From assembly GCA_026387965.1 (NCBI GenBank), contig JAPLKR010000116.1, forward strand, positions 1 to 47,504: a stretch of DNA of 47,504 nt, read 5' to 3'. Under the pieces are notes generated by a model. The model was not told the origin of the DNA and made no database searches. It was given only the letters and a program-made list of their open reading frames with translations. This DNA is from Fusobacteriota bacterium. Its GTDB lineage: Bacteria > Fusobacteriota > Fusobacteriia > JAPLKR01. Position 1 is the first letter of the stretch. The number at the start of each line of letters is the position of its first letter. Of the stretch, positions 18,765 to 26,805 are shown piece after piece. The translations under genes were made by a program, and so were the position numbers.

Positions 18765-19463
18765 ATGAAAAAAATATTGGTAATTATACCTGCATTCAAT
18801 GAAGAAAATGGTATTATTGGTATAGTTAAGGAAGTGGAGAGTCTTGGGTTTGATTATGTTGTAATTAATGATCATTCAAAGGATCAAACTTTAGATATTC
18901 TGAAAAGAAATAAAATAGAATATCTTAACAATCCTATCAATCTTGGTATTGGTGGAACGATACAGACGGGGTACATTTATGCTTTTGAAAAAGGGTATGA
19001 GTATGCTGTTCAAATAGATGGTGATGGTCAACACAAACCAGAATATATTGTTGAAATGTTAAATTATATGAAAGAGAGTCAGTGTGATATGGTCATTGGC
19101 TCTCGTTTTATTACAAAAGAGGGGTTTCAATCTACCTACCTACGCAGGAAGGGGATCAAGTATCTCTCTTTTCTTATTAGAATTCTTACCAAGCGTCATA
19201 TTACTGACCCTACAAGTGGATTTAGACTAGTTAATCGCAAAATTATGGAGTGTTTTATGCACGACTATCCAAGAGATTATCCAGAGCCCGAAACGGCTGT
19301 GGCTGTACTAAAAAAAGGGTATAAGATTGGGGATATTCCCGTGGTGATGCTAGAGCGTGAGTATGGAAAATCTTCCATTAATTTTCAAAGAAGTGTCTAT
19401 TATTTTGTAAAGGTGAGCTTAGCAATACTGTTTGCGGCTTGGAGTTATCGTGAGGAGGAGTAG
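18765..19463 (+). CDS. GT2 polyprenyl-phosphate sugar synthase (DPM1-like)
   Basis: A 232-residue family 2 glycosyltransferase of the dolichol-phosphate mannose synthase type. Motifs are VIIPAFNEENG (6-16), VVINDHSKDQT, QIDGDGQH with the metal-binding D-x-D, and DPTSGFRL. It would transfer a sugar from a nucleotide donor to polyprenyl phosphate. The longest frame opens further upstream, across the promoter at 18663-18691, so that part cannot be coding. I use ATG 18765 because family members start MKKILVIIPAFNE. ATG 18723 is the other option; neither has a strong ribosome site. Confidence 0.88.
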   Translation: MKKILVIIPAFNEENGIIGIVKEVESLGFDYVVINDHSKDQTLDILKRNKIEYLNNPINLGIGGTIQTGYIYAFEKGYEYAVQIDGDGQHKPEYIVEMLNYMKESQCDMVIGSRFITKEGFQSTYLRRKGIKYLSFLIRILTKRHITDPTSGFRLVNRKIMECFMHDYPRDYPEPETAVAVLKKGYKIGDIPVVMLEREYGKSSINFQRSVYYFVKVSLAILFAAWSYREEE

Positions 19464-19466
19464 AGA

Positions 19467-19835
19467 ATGACCGTGCATTTAAGAATGATATTGATTATTT
19501 TAACCATCATTGCGGCTTGGATTTTTAGTGTTAATGTAAAGCATAAGAAATTAGAACTCAAATATACTTTGATGTGGTTTGGAGAATTTGTGATTCTCGT
19601 GATTGTTCTGATATTTCCTGAAATATTTCAATATTGTGGGTATATTTTAGGGATTAGAACGGTGATGAATACTGTGTACTTCTTAGGTTTTTTAATGCTT
19701 TTTGTTATTGCCTTTATTGCTACGGTTGCGCTTTCAAGAAATAGTGTACGGGTAAAACTTTTGGCCCAAAAAGTGACGCTACTTGAAAAAGAGATTCGAG
19801 AGGTAAAGCAAGGTAAAAGTAAGGGGTGTGAGTAG
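19467..19835 (+). CDS. DUF2304 membrane protein
   Basis: A 122-residue protein with three membrane helices (about residues 5-23, 31-50 and 63-85) and a charged coiled-coil-like tail (LLAQKVTLLEKEIREVKQ). This is the DUF2304 pattern. In many genomes DUF2304 follows a DPM1-like GT2, as here, and is thought to help membrane targeting or flipping of the polyprenyl-sugar. The gene starts 3 bases after the GT2 stop, with GGAGG inside the end of that gene. Confidence 0.82.
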   Translation: MTVHLRMILIILTIIAAWIFSVNVKHKKLELKYTLMWFGEFVILVIVLIFPEIFQYCGYILGIRTVMNTVYFLGFLMLFVIAFIATVALSRNSVRVKLLAQKVTLLEKEIREVKQGKSKGCE

Positions 19836-19846
19836 GAGGAGTTTTG

Positions 19847-20629
19847 TTGAAGCATTGTTTTGTTATCATAGCTTATAAGGATTCACCCTATTTAGAGAGG
19901 TGTATACTTTCTCTCATAAATCAAAAATACAAAAGTGAGATTGTTATCACGACGTCAACGCCAAGTCGATATATTGAGAATTTATCTTCAAAATATCATT
20001 TGCCACTCTTTGTAAGAGAGGGCGTTCCTAACATTCAAGATGATTGGAATTTTGGATTCTCTATGGCTCAATGTGATTTTGTGACACTAGCACATCAAGA
20101 TGATGTATATCTAGAAGATTTCAGTCGGCGTATCAACGAGCGAATAACTCAAAAAAGCATTCTTTTATTTACGGACTACCAAGAGGTTAAGGGTGAAGTC
20201 ATTTTAGAAAATGCGCTTAATCTTAAAATCAAAAAATGGATGCTGCTTGGATTTAGAGTAAAACTATTTTCAAAAAACAAAATTTTTAGAAGGTGGATTT
20301 TAGCGTTTGGGTCTCCTATTTGTTGCCCTTCTGTGACGTATAATCTGAACCTGTTGGGAAGAGAGATATTTACTTCACAGTACAAGTGTAATTTAGATTG
20401 GGACACATGGGTGAAGTGTTCGAAATTAAAAGGAAATTATGAGTATATTCCAAAGACTTTGATGTATCATCAGATTCATGAGGAATCAGAGACGAGCCAT
20501 CTGATAAAAGAAAATATACGGCAGAGTGAGGACTATGAAATGTTCAAAAAGTTTTGGCCGAAGTTTATTGCTCGAAAACTTGTTAAAGTGTATGCAAAAA
20601 GTCTGGAGAGTAATGAAGTAGAGTTGTAG
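19847..20629 (+). CDS. GT2 glycosyltransferase (rhamnosyl/galactosyl type)
   Basis: A 260-residue cytoplasmic family 2 enzyme. It has HCFVIIAYKDSPYLERCILSL at the N terminus, then VPNIQDDWNFGFSMA and FVTLAHQDDVY, in which HQDD is the D-x-D-type metal site. Two consecutive TTG codons can start it (19844, 19847). I chose 19847 because AGGAGG at 19834-19839 is then 7 nt away, against 4 nt for the other. It lies 11 bases after the DUF2304 gene. Confidence 0.82.
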   Translation: MKHCFVIIAYKDSPYLERCILSLINQKYKSEIVITTSTPSRYIENLSSKYHLPLFVREGVPNIQDDWNFGFSMAQCDFVTLAHQDDVYLEDFSRRINERITQKSILLFTDYQEVKGEVILENALNLKIKKWMLLGFRVKLFSKNKIFRRWILAFGSPICCPSVTYNLNLLGREIFTSQYKCNLDWDTWVKCSKLKGNYEYIPKTLMYHQIHEESETSHLIKENIRQSEDYEMFKKFWPKFIARKLVKVYAKSLESNEVEL

Positions 20630-20654
20630 GGTTTAGATATCAATTGTAATGGGT

Positions 20655-20760
20655 GTAGATTCTGCTACTTCGAGCAGAATGACAGAATGAGGAAATTCAA
20701 TTTTGAGGTGAAGTGATAAAAAGAGGAGATTTCTCCATTTCAGTCGAAATGACAGAAGGA
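20655..20760. repeat. Two short palindromic repeats before wzm
   Basis: Two hairpins lie in the 168-base gap before wzm. ATTCTGC..GCAGAAT is at about 20659-20680, and CATTTC..GAAATG followed by ACAG is at about 20736-20754. The second recurs inverted at 44345-44372, and the first recurs inside the element at 22731-22901. They resemble dispersed intergenic palindromes seen in many genomes; no protein is encoded. Confidence 0.65.
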
Positions 20761-20797
20761 ATAAATTTGATGTAATATTACAGATAAAGAGGATAGA

Positions 20798-21616
20798 ATG
20801 AAAAATAATCAAACAAATCATGTAGGTTTTTTCAAAAGCATGTATTCAAATAGAAAAGTAATCAAAAAGCTTGCGAAGGACGATTTTAAAAAGCGTTATG
20901 CAGGCTCTATTTTTGGTGTGGCATGGGGATATATCCTACCACTGGTATATATATTGGTGATGTGGTTTGTATTTACATTTGGGTTTAGAACGGGCAATGT
21001 TACAGGGTCAAACGTACCTTATATATTATGGCTCACAGCGGGGATGATACCGTGGTTTTATTTTACTGAGGCGTGGAATACCGCGACTAACAGTATCGCA
21101 GAGTATAGCTTTTTGGTAAAAAGAGTGGTCTTTCAAGTGGAGACTTTGCCACTCATTAAAATCATATCGGCACTTTATGTGCACGTCTTTTTTATTCTAT
21201 TTACTTTTGTGATTATGTTGGTAACGCGTGTGCCATTTTCGATTTACAATATTCAGATTATCTATTATCTTATTATGATGTGGATTCTTTTAGTTGGAGT
21301 TGCGTGGTTTAGTGCAGCGGTGACGCCATTTTTTAGAGATTTTACCAGTATTGTAGGTGTGTGTGTGCAGGTAGGATTTTGGTTTACGCCGATATTTTGG
21401 AATATTTCGATCGTACCAGTCAAGATAAGAACCGTGTTAGAGTTAAATCCTGTGTTTTATTTTGTACAAGGGTATAGAGATAGTTTTTTTGGTCATGTAT
21501 GGTTTTGGCAGCATAGTATTCTTACCATTTGGTACTGGGTCATCTCGCTAATCATTCTTTTTGTAGGTGGGTGGGTTTTTAAGAAGTTGCGGCCGCATTT
21601 TGCGGATGTACTGTAG
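20798..21616 (+). CDS. wzm: O-polysaccharide ABC exporter permease Wzm
   Basis: A 272-residue ABC-2 type permease with six hydrophobic helices. The amphipathic N-terminal segment KLAKDDFKKRYAGSIFGVAWGYILP is the ABC-2 polysaccharide exporter signature. The late LELNPVFYFVQGYRDSFFG matches the conserved loop of Wzm/TagG proteins. It would pair with the ATPase encoded at 22996-24264 to move lipid-linked polysaccharide across the inner membrane. Normally the two genes adjoin; here a HepT/MNT cassette and repeats lie between them. Confidence 0.92.
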   Translation: MKNNQTNHVGFFKSMYSNRKVIKKLAKDDFKKRYAGSIFGVAWGYILPLVYILVMWFVFTFGFRTGNVTGSNVPYILWLTAGMIPWFYFTEAWNTATNSIAEYSFLVKRVVFQVETLPLIKIISALYVHVFFILFTFVIMLVTRVPFSIYNIQIIYYLIMMWILLVGVAWFSAAVTPFFRDFTSIVGVCVQVGFWFTPIFWNISIVPVKIRTVLELNPVFYFVQGYRDSFFGHVWFWQHSILTIWYWVISLIILFVGGWVFKKLRPHFADVL

Positions 21617-21699
21617 AGAGTTTTAATCACTGATTGCACGAATTTGCGCGAAAAAATAGTGAGTTCTACCAAAGGGAAAATGGTGGATGAAATCATATG

Positions 21700-21840
21700 T
21701 GTCTGATGAAAATCTGTTAAAAGCTAAGGTGAAAACAGTAGATTTAAGTCGACTTTTGGTCAGTGTCAAAAAGAAATGTTGGTTTATTCTTAATGGTATT
21801 TTCAGATTTTAGATAGGAATGAAAAAATGTGTAAGGAATG
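21700..21840 (+). repeat. LR repeat, copy 1 (before HepT/MNT)
   Basis: A copy of the long interspersed repeat. It begins near CTGATGAAAATCTGTTAA, continues GTAGATTTAAGTCG and TTGGTTTATTCTTAATGG, and reaches the core TTCAGATTTTAGA at 21801-21813, 84 bases before the HepT-like start codon. It aligns over about 90 bp with 22648-22730, which gives the nucleotidyltransferase cassette a direct repeat on each side. Confidence 0.75.
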
Positions 21841-21886
21841 GGTCCTGCAACTTCGTGTAGGGTTACATTTTATTTAGGAGTGGAAA

Positions 21887-22285
21887 ATGGAATTAAAAGA
21901 TATACGTTGGAGACAACGGTTTGATAATTTTGAGCGTTCTTATGTGTTATTAAAGGAATATTTGGAGATTCATGCGCCCTCCAAGATAGAACGTGCCGGT
22001 GGCGTTCAATATTTTGAGATATGTTTTGAACTTTCTTGGAAGATGTTAAAAGATTATCTTGAGTTTCAGGGGTTGATTGTAAACTCACCTAGGGAAGCGA
22101 TTAAGCAATCGTTTCAAAATGGAATTATTCAACAGGGAGATATTTGGTTAAAGGCGTTAGAGGATAGAAATTTAACGACGCATACGTATGATGAGACTAA
22201 AGCAAGTCAGTTAGATGATAAAATTCATGGAGAATATTTTCAAATACTCAAGACGTTATATGAATTTTTTAAGGAGAAAAGGTAG
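21887..22285 (+). CDS. HepT/HI0074-like nucleotidyltransferase partner
   Basis: A 132-residue all-helical protein of the HI0074 type (nucleotidyltransferase substrate-binding, HEPN superfamily). The sequence RNLTTHTY at 94-101 fits the RX4HXY motif of HEPN toxin ribonucleases, with Arg94, His99 and Tyr101. The stop overlaps the GTG start of the MNT gene by one base, so the pair is translationally coupled. In MntA/HepT systems the MNT partner adds AMP to the Tyr of this motif and blocks toxicity. The pair interrupts the wzm-wzt arrangement between LR copies. Confidence 0.85.
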   Translation: MELKDIRWRQRFDNFERSYVLLKEYLEIHAPSKIERAGGVQYFEICFELSWKMLKDYLEFQGLIVNSPREAIKQSFQNGIIQQGDIWLKALEDRNLTTHTYDETKASQLDDKIHGEYFQILKTLYEFFKEKR

Positions 22286-22581
22286 TGTTTGGGCTAGAAG
22301 CAGAGGATATAGAGACAATAAAAAAAGTGCTGTATAAATTTCCGGAGGTAGAAAAGGCTTTTGTGTTTGGCAGTCGAGCACTTGGAAACTATAAAAAAGG
22401 TTCGGATGTTGATATTGCATTGATTGCTAAAGATGATATAGCGGAAAGTGTGACGAGAATTTCTTATAAATTAAATGAGGAGTCTTATTTGCCTTATTAT
22501 TTTGATATTGTGGAATACAGAGCTATTGAAAATACAGAGTTAAAGCAACATATAGATGAGCATGGTATAAGAATTATTTGA
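22285..22581 (+). CDS. Minimal nucleotidyltransferase (MntA-like antitoxin)
   Basis: A 98-residue MNT protein. The motif FGSRALGNYKKGSDVDIAL (28-46) carries Gly-Ser and the two catalytic Asp (41 and 43), and FDIVEY holds the third Asp near residue 74. All three metal ligands are present, so AMP transfer is plausible. Translation starts at GTG 22285, overlapping the last base of the HepT-like gene. The toxin-first order here is the reverse of the second pair at 40164-40941. Confidence 0.85.
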   Translation: MFGLEAEDIETIKKVLYKFPEVEKAFVFGSRALGNYKKGSDVDIALIAKDDIAESVTRISYKLNEESYLPYYFDIVEYRAIENTELKQHIDEHGIRII

Positions 22582-22647
22582 GATTGACAAGATTGACGCT
22601 GATCCATAGAGGGCGCGAATAAAAGAGTCAGCGCGGTATTTGAACCT

Positions 22648-22980
22648 GACTAAAATCTGTTAAGAGCAAAGAAGAGAAAAGTAGCTTTAAGTCGTCTTTG
22701 GTCACCGTAAAAAAGGGCGTTGGATTATTCTATAGCAAATTTCCAATTACTTTGTACTATAGTCATCCCGCATTTATTTGCGAAGTAAAGCGAAGTCACA
22801 GGATCCATTCATTTGAATTCTGCAACGCTACTAAAAGCAATAGATTCTGCAATTTCATGCAGAATGATTTATGAGTTCACTCCTTTTGCCAATCTGCTAT
22901 AAACGGTAAGAGTATTCAGATTTTAAACAGGCTCGAAAAAAGATTTGAACCGTGTCTACGCCGTAGCGAAATAATGAAAT
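22648..22980 (+). repeat. LR repeat, copy 2 (before wzt), split by a MITE-like element
   Basis: The left part (22648-22730) matches copy 1: CTGACTAAAATCTGTTAA, GTAGCTTTAAGTCG, TTGGATTATTC. The right part (22902-22980) carries AACGGTAAGAGTATTCAG, AAACAGGCTCGAAAAAAG and the CTACGCCGTAG hairpin. The insert is the element at 22731-22901. The core lies 79 bases before the wzt start codon. Confidence 0.75.
22731..22901. mobile_element. MITE-like element inside LR copy 2
   Basis: A 171-bp element begins TA-TAGCAAATTTCC and ends CAATCTGCTA-TA. Removing it with one TA leaves TTATTC-TA-AACGGTAAG, which matches uninterrupted LR copies at 21785 and 31626. It shares the TAGCA ends with the four-copy family but has a different interior, including the hairpin ATTCTGC..GCAGAAT. 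No coding capacity. Confidence 0.7.
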
Positions 22981-22995
22981 TTGAAAGGAAGTAGT

Positions 22996-24264
22996 ATGAG
23001 TGATATAGCCATAAAGGTTGAAAACCTCACTAAAATATATAAGCTGTATAATCAGCCCATCGACCGTCTCAAGGAGGTTATTGATCCACGCAGAAAGAAG
23101 TATCATAAGGACTTTCATGCCCTTAACGATGTGAGTTTTGAGATTAAAAAGGGTGAAACTGTGGGAATTATTGGGAAAAATGGTGCAGGAAAAAGTACAC
23201 TTCTTAAAATTCTAACAGGGGTGTTGACACCGACACGTGGAGATCTTGAAATTAATGGTAGAATATCTTCGCTTTTGGAGCTGGGTGCGGGGTTTAATCC
23301 TGAATATACGGGACTAAAAAATATCTATTTACAAGGGACGATTTTTGGTTATTCTGAAGAGGAAATGAAGCAAAAACTGGGTTCTATTTTAGAGTTTGCG
23401 GATATTGGTGAGTTTATTCATCAACCTTATAAGATGTATTCGTCAGGGATGGCTGCACGAGTGGCTTTTGCTACGGCAATTCATGTTGAGCCAGAGATAC
23501 TGATTGTAGATGAGGCATTGAGTGTTGGAGATGTTGCTTTTCAAAATAAGTGTATTCGAAAAATGGTATCGATGATGGGAACAGGAGTAACAGTTCTTTT
23601 TGTTAGTCATGATATTCAAGCAATAAAAAAGTTTTGTACAAAAGCGATATGGCTTAGAGATGGACAAAAAATTATGGATGGAGTTACAGAAGATGTAACT
23701 AATGCCTATATGTCTTATTCTTCGTATGGATTAGAAACACAATTTAATAAAGATACCGAGAATGTACCTGAAAAAAAATACTATCAAATGGAGTTTAAGT
23801 CAAAATTTGGTACAGGAGAGGCAGAGTATCTGTTTGTTTCTTTTTTTGATGAAAGTTATAACGAAACAAAAGTCTTAGTTCAAGGAAATAAATATTGTTT
23901 TAAAGCTTTAGTTAAAGTGAGCGAGAGAGATATTTGTGATATCGCAAGCGGACTAACATTTATCGATAGACTTAATAATAATATTTTGACTTTGAATTCA
24001 TATATGTACCACAATCCACTTGATAGAGCAATAAAACAAAGTTGTTTTGAAATTAATTTTGAATTTATGATGCCGAAAATAGCGCCAGGGGAATATGTGA
24101 TAGATGTGGCATTAGCAGAGGGGACTCAAATAGTTCATCAACAACTATGTTGGATTAATTCAGCCTTAATTATAAATGTTATTTCTAATGATAGTATTGA
24201 GGCTGGAAGCTTTTATACCATACCATTTGAACAAGTAAAAATAAATTACAAACTGGAGGTTTAA
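22996..24264 (+). CDS. wzt: O-polysaccharide ABC exporter ATPase Wzt
   Basis: A 422-residue ABC ATPase with Walker A GKNGAGKST (60-68), a degenerate signature SSGMAARV (149-156) typical of the Wzt/TagH subfamily, Walker B LIVDEAL (169-175) and the H-loop SHD (204-206). Residues from about 260 to the end form a separate domain like the carbohydrate-binding Wzt C-terminal domain, which recognises the capped end of the chain before export. ATG 22996 follows AGGAAG; the in-frame TTG at 22981 is unlikely. A methyltransferase gene follows 8 bases later. Confidence 0.92.
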   Translation: MSDIAIKVENLTKIYKLYNQPIDRLKEVIDPRRKKYHKDFHALNDVSFEIKKGETVGIIGKNGAGKSTLLKILTGVLTPTRGDLEINGRISSLLELGAGFNPEYTGLKNIYLQGTIFGYSEEEMKQKLGSILEFADIGEFIHQPYKMYSSGMAARVAFATAIHVEPEILIVDEALSVGDVAFQNKCIRKMVSMMGTGVTVLFVSHDIQAIKKFCTKAIWLRDGQKIMDGVTEDVTNAYMSYSSYGLETQFNKDTENVPEKKYYQMEFKSKFGTGEAEYLFVSFFDESYNETKVLVQGNKYCFKALVKVSERDICDIASGLTFIDRLNNNILTLNSYMYHNPLDRAIKQSCFEINFEFMMPKIAPGEYVIDVALAEGTQIVHQQLCWINSALIINVISNDSIEAGSFYTIPFEQVKINYKLEV

Positions 24265-24272
24265 AGATAAAA

Positions 24273-25076
24273 ATGGCACATAACGAACAAAGAGAGTTTT
24301 GTATGCAAGTAAAAAAAAATTTTCCTCAATATTTTAAAAATTCTACGGTACTTGATATTGGGTCTTTAGATATTAATGGAAGTAATCAAGCATTATTTGA
24401 AACTTGTGTTTATTTTGGAGTAGATATTGGCGATGGAAGAAATGTGGATATTATTTCAAAAGGTCATGAGTTAGCATTGGAAGGCGCTACGTTTGATGTG
24501 ATTATTTCTACTGAATGTTTCGAACATGATATGTATTATAAAGAAACGTTAAATAATATTTATAGAATGCTGAAGCCAGGAGGGTTGTTGATTTTTACGT
24601 GTGCAACAACAGGTAGACCAGAGCATGGGACTAAAAGAACAGAGACTGTTCAAGATGCACCATTACTTTCTAATTTTTCAGAGTGGAGTGATTATTACAA
24701 AAATCTTACTGAAGCTGATATTCGAGAGGTAATGGATTGTGAGAAGTTATTTAGTGAATTTTTGTTTGATACTAATATAAAATCATTTGATTTATATTTT
24801 TGTGGTATTAAAAATAGCGTAGTAGAAAACATTGCTCAAAATAATGGCATTATTCCAAATGAAGTACTTTTTGAAAAGATTCGTAAAAGAAGCCATGAAT
24901 ATAATAAAATTCGAGAACAAGAAAATGAGTTGGGTGAAAAAATTCTAGAAATCCAAAAAAAAGCAGAAGAGAATCGTATTAAATCCCAAGAGCTTACCAA
25001 CATCTATAATAGCAAGAGTTGGAAGGTGTCGCAGTTCATGCTGAATGTGGCGAGAAAGCTGAAAGTGGTGAAGTAG
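24273..25076 (+). CDS. SAM methyltransferase with coiled-coil tail
   Basis: The first 190 residues form a class I SAM-dependent methyltransferase, with motif I VLDIGSLDINGS (26-37), the acidic VDIGDGRNVDI, IISTECFEHD and the post-motif MLKPGGLLIFTCAT. Residues about 195-245 are rich in E, K and Q and look coiled-coil. The last 26 residues match the tail of the RgpF-like protein at 25677-26777. Directly behind a Wzt with a C-terminal domain, it could methylate the chain end to stop elongation, as WbdD does. That role is inferred. Confidence 0.85.
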   Translation: MAHNEQREFCMQVKKNFPQYFKNSTVLDIGSLDINGSNQALFETCVYFGVDIGDGRNVDIISKGHELALEGATFDVIISTECFEHDMYYKETLNNIYRMLKPGGLLIFTCATTGRPEHGTKRTETVQDAPLLSNFSEWSDYYKNLTEADIREVMDCEKLFSEFLFDTNIKSFDLYFCGIKNSVVENIAQNNGIIPNEVLFEKIRKRSHEYNKIREQENELGEKILEIQKKAEENRIKSQELTNIYNSKSWKVSQFMLNVARKLKVVK

Positions 25077-25085
25077 GGGGGGCAG

Positions 25086-25511
25086 TTGAGGAAATTGAAA
25101 AAGAAGAGAGTAAAAAAAGGAAATATAATATCAGGGGAAAATTCAATTGCTATTATTGGCGGAGATATTATAGGTGATGATTACGATATTGAAGTATCTA
25201 ATAATTCACTACTACAAGTTGGGGGTAATATTATTGGTAGAGTAACAATGCCCTCATGTGAAGTCAAAGAAAATTCTCACCTTATTGTGAAGAATGATTT
25301 TAAGTATGAAACACATTTAGAAGCAATATATAAGGATGAAAGTTTTCGCAATTTGCCAGCTCCGATTCAAGCTAAAATTATTAGAGAATTGATGAGACCA
25401 AGTGGGGATAAGATGGAAACCATAAGTACGATTCTATCAACATTAAATAATAGTGCGGAATTGACTAATAATGTGTTTGAATTATTAAGACGCATTGGAG
25501 TGATAAAGTAG
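25086..25511 (+). CDS. Unknown protein with repeated beta-strand pattern
   Basis: I do not recognise this 141-residue protein. After a basic start (MRKLKKKRVKKG) come three similar units near residues 15-75: ISGENSIAIIGGDIIG, VSNNSLLQVGGNIIG and VKENSHLIVKNDF. This suggests a small beta-solenoid or barrel like bactofilin rungs. The rest (80-141) is helical. TTG 25086 follows a G run that could serve as ribosome site; TTG 25095 is also possible. It lies between the methyltransferase and the first RgpF-like gene. No signal peptide is visible. Confidence 0.6.
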   Translation: MRKLKKKRVKKGNIISGENSIAIIGGDIIGDDYDIEVSNNSLLQVGGNIIGRVTMPSCEVKENSHLIVKNDFKYETHLEAIYKDESFRNLPAPIQAKIIRELMRPSGDKMETISTILSTLNNSAELTNNVFELLRRIGVIK

Positions 25512-25563
25512 ATTATATGTGTTACCAAAAACATATTACTACATTATTCTATATAGGAGATAT

Positions 25564-25592
25564 TTGACATCATGTTTGAGTTCTTATATCAA
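25564..25592 (+). promoter_or_regulatory. Possible promoter for the RgpF-WsaF genes
   Basis: A perfect TTGACA at 25564-25569 is followed after 17 bp by TATCAA at 25587-25592. The second box is weak. It lies in the 165-base gap before the gene starting at 25677. Confidence 0.4.
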
Positions 25593-25676
25593 CACTTAGA
25601 TTTAATTAAAATTGTAATCAAAAATTAAAATTATAAATCGAGATATTAGTTAATAATTATATTGGAAGGAAGAGTA

Positions 25677-26777
25677 ATGGATAATAATAGAGAATCTGAT
25701 TTTATACTTCTCAATCGAGGCGATGATCTCAGTTTGAAATATAGAGAAAGTGCTGATTGTGTTTTAAAAATTCCATTTGAGTTTCCAATGTTAAATACTA
25801 AATATAGTATTGCTGTAGTAATTCATATTTTCTATGTAGATTTAATTGTTGAAATTCAAGACTATCTTAATAACATTCTATTTGATTTTGATATATATAT
25901 TTCAACGGACACATTACAAAAAAAGATATATATTGAAAATCAATTTATGAAATTCAATAAAAGAGTTGAGGTCAGAGTATTTCCAAATCGAGGAAGAGAT
26001 ATTGCGCCATTTGTTGTAGGATTTCGAGATGTCATTGAGCAATATAAATATATATTGCACATACATACGAAAAAATCTTTAACACATCCACAAGCTTCTG
26101 AGTGGAGAAAATATTTGTTTGATAGATTATTAGGGAGCCCAGAAATTATAAGAAGTATTTTTTTATTATTAGAACATAAAGAAATCGGTATGGTATTTCC
26201 AGATCACTATCCTTTTCTTAAGCCGTTCATTAGCTGGGGCGGTAATTATGATTTGTCAAAAGAGGAACTTAAGAGGGTTAATTTTAATCTTTCATTGAGT
26301 AATAGAGTTGAATTTCCTTCTGGATCAATGTTTTGGGCTAAAACAGAAGCATTAAAAGAATTGTTTAAACAAAATTACGAGTGGGATAGTTTTCCGGGGG
26401 AGCAAGGACAGATTAATGGGACATTAGCTCATTCTATTGAAAGAACTTTTTTGTATTATGTTGAACTATCACAAAGAAAATGGATAAAAGTAGATATTGA
26501 TTGTGGAAGAGTTGTTAATTCAATAGAAGATTGTAGTGAAATAATCCAAGGATTACCAAGTATATTAAGTTATCATCCTGAACAGTTTGAAAAATTAGTC
26601 AACGATTTATGTATAAAACAATCTAATCGATTGATTAACTTAATGCAAGAAGTTGAAATTATTTCTAATGAGCGAGATTATAATAAAGAAATTATTGAAA
26701 ACATCTATAATAGCAAGAGTTGGAAGTTGTCGCAGTTCATGCTGAATGTGGCGAAAAAGCTGAGAGTGGTGGAGTAA
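25677..26777 (+). CDS. Rhamnan synthesis F family glycosyltransferase (1)
   Basis: This 366-residue protein belongs to the RgpF family (PF05045). Core motifs are PNRGRDIAPFVVGF, ILHIHTKKS, GMVFPDHY, EFPSGSMFWAKTEAL and GQINGTLAHSIERT. Such proteins transfer rhamnose in streptococcal rhamnan and similar O-chains. ATG 25677 is preferred over the in-frame ATG at 25662 because GGAAGGAAG lies just before it. The last 26 residues (from NIYNSKSWK) are nearly identical to the methyltransferase tail, also at DNA level, and are richer in GC than the rest of the gene. Confidence 0.85.
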   Translation: MDNNRESDFILLNRGDDLSLKYRESADCVLKIPFEFPMLNTKYSIAVVIHIFYVDLIVEIQDYLNNILFDFDIYISTDTLQKKIYIENQFMKFNKRVEVRVFPNRGRDIAPFVVGFRDVIEQYKYILHIHTKKSLTHPQASEWRKYLFDRLLGSPEIIRSIFLLLEHKEIGMVFPDHYPFLKPFISWGGNYDLSKEELKRVNFNLSLSNRVEFPSGSMFWAKTEALKELFKQNYEWDSFPGEQGQINGTLAHSIERTFLYYVELSQRKWIKVDIDCGRVVNSIEDCSEIIQGLPSILSYHPEQFEKLVNDLCIKQSNRLINLMQEVEIISNERDYNKEIIENIYNSKSWKLSQFMLNVAKKLRVVE

Positions 26778-26805
26778 TATTTTATCCTAAAAAAGAGGAG
26801 TAAGA

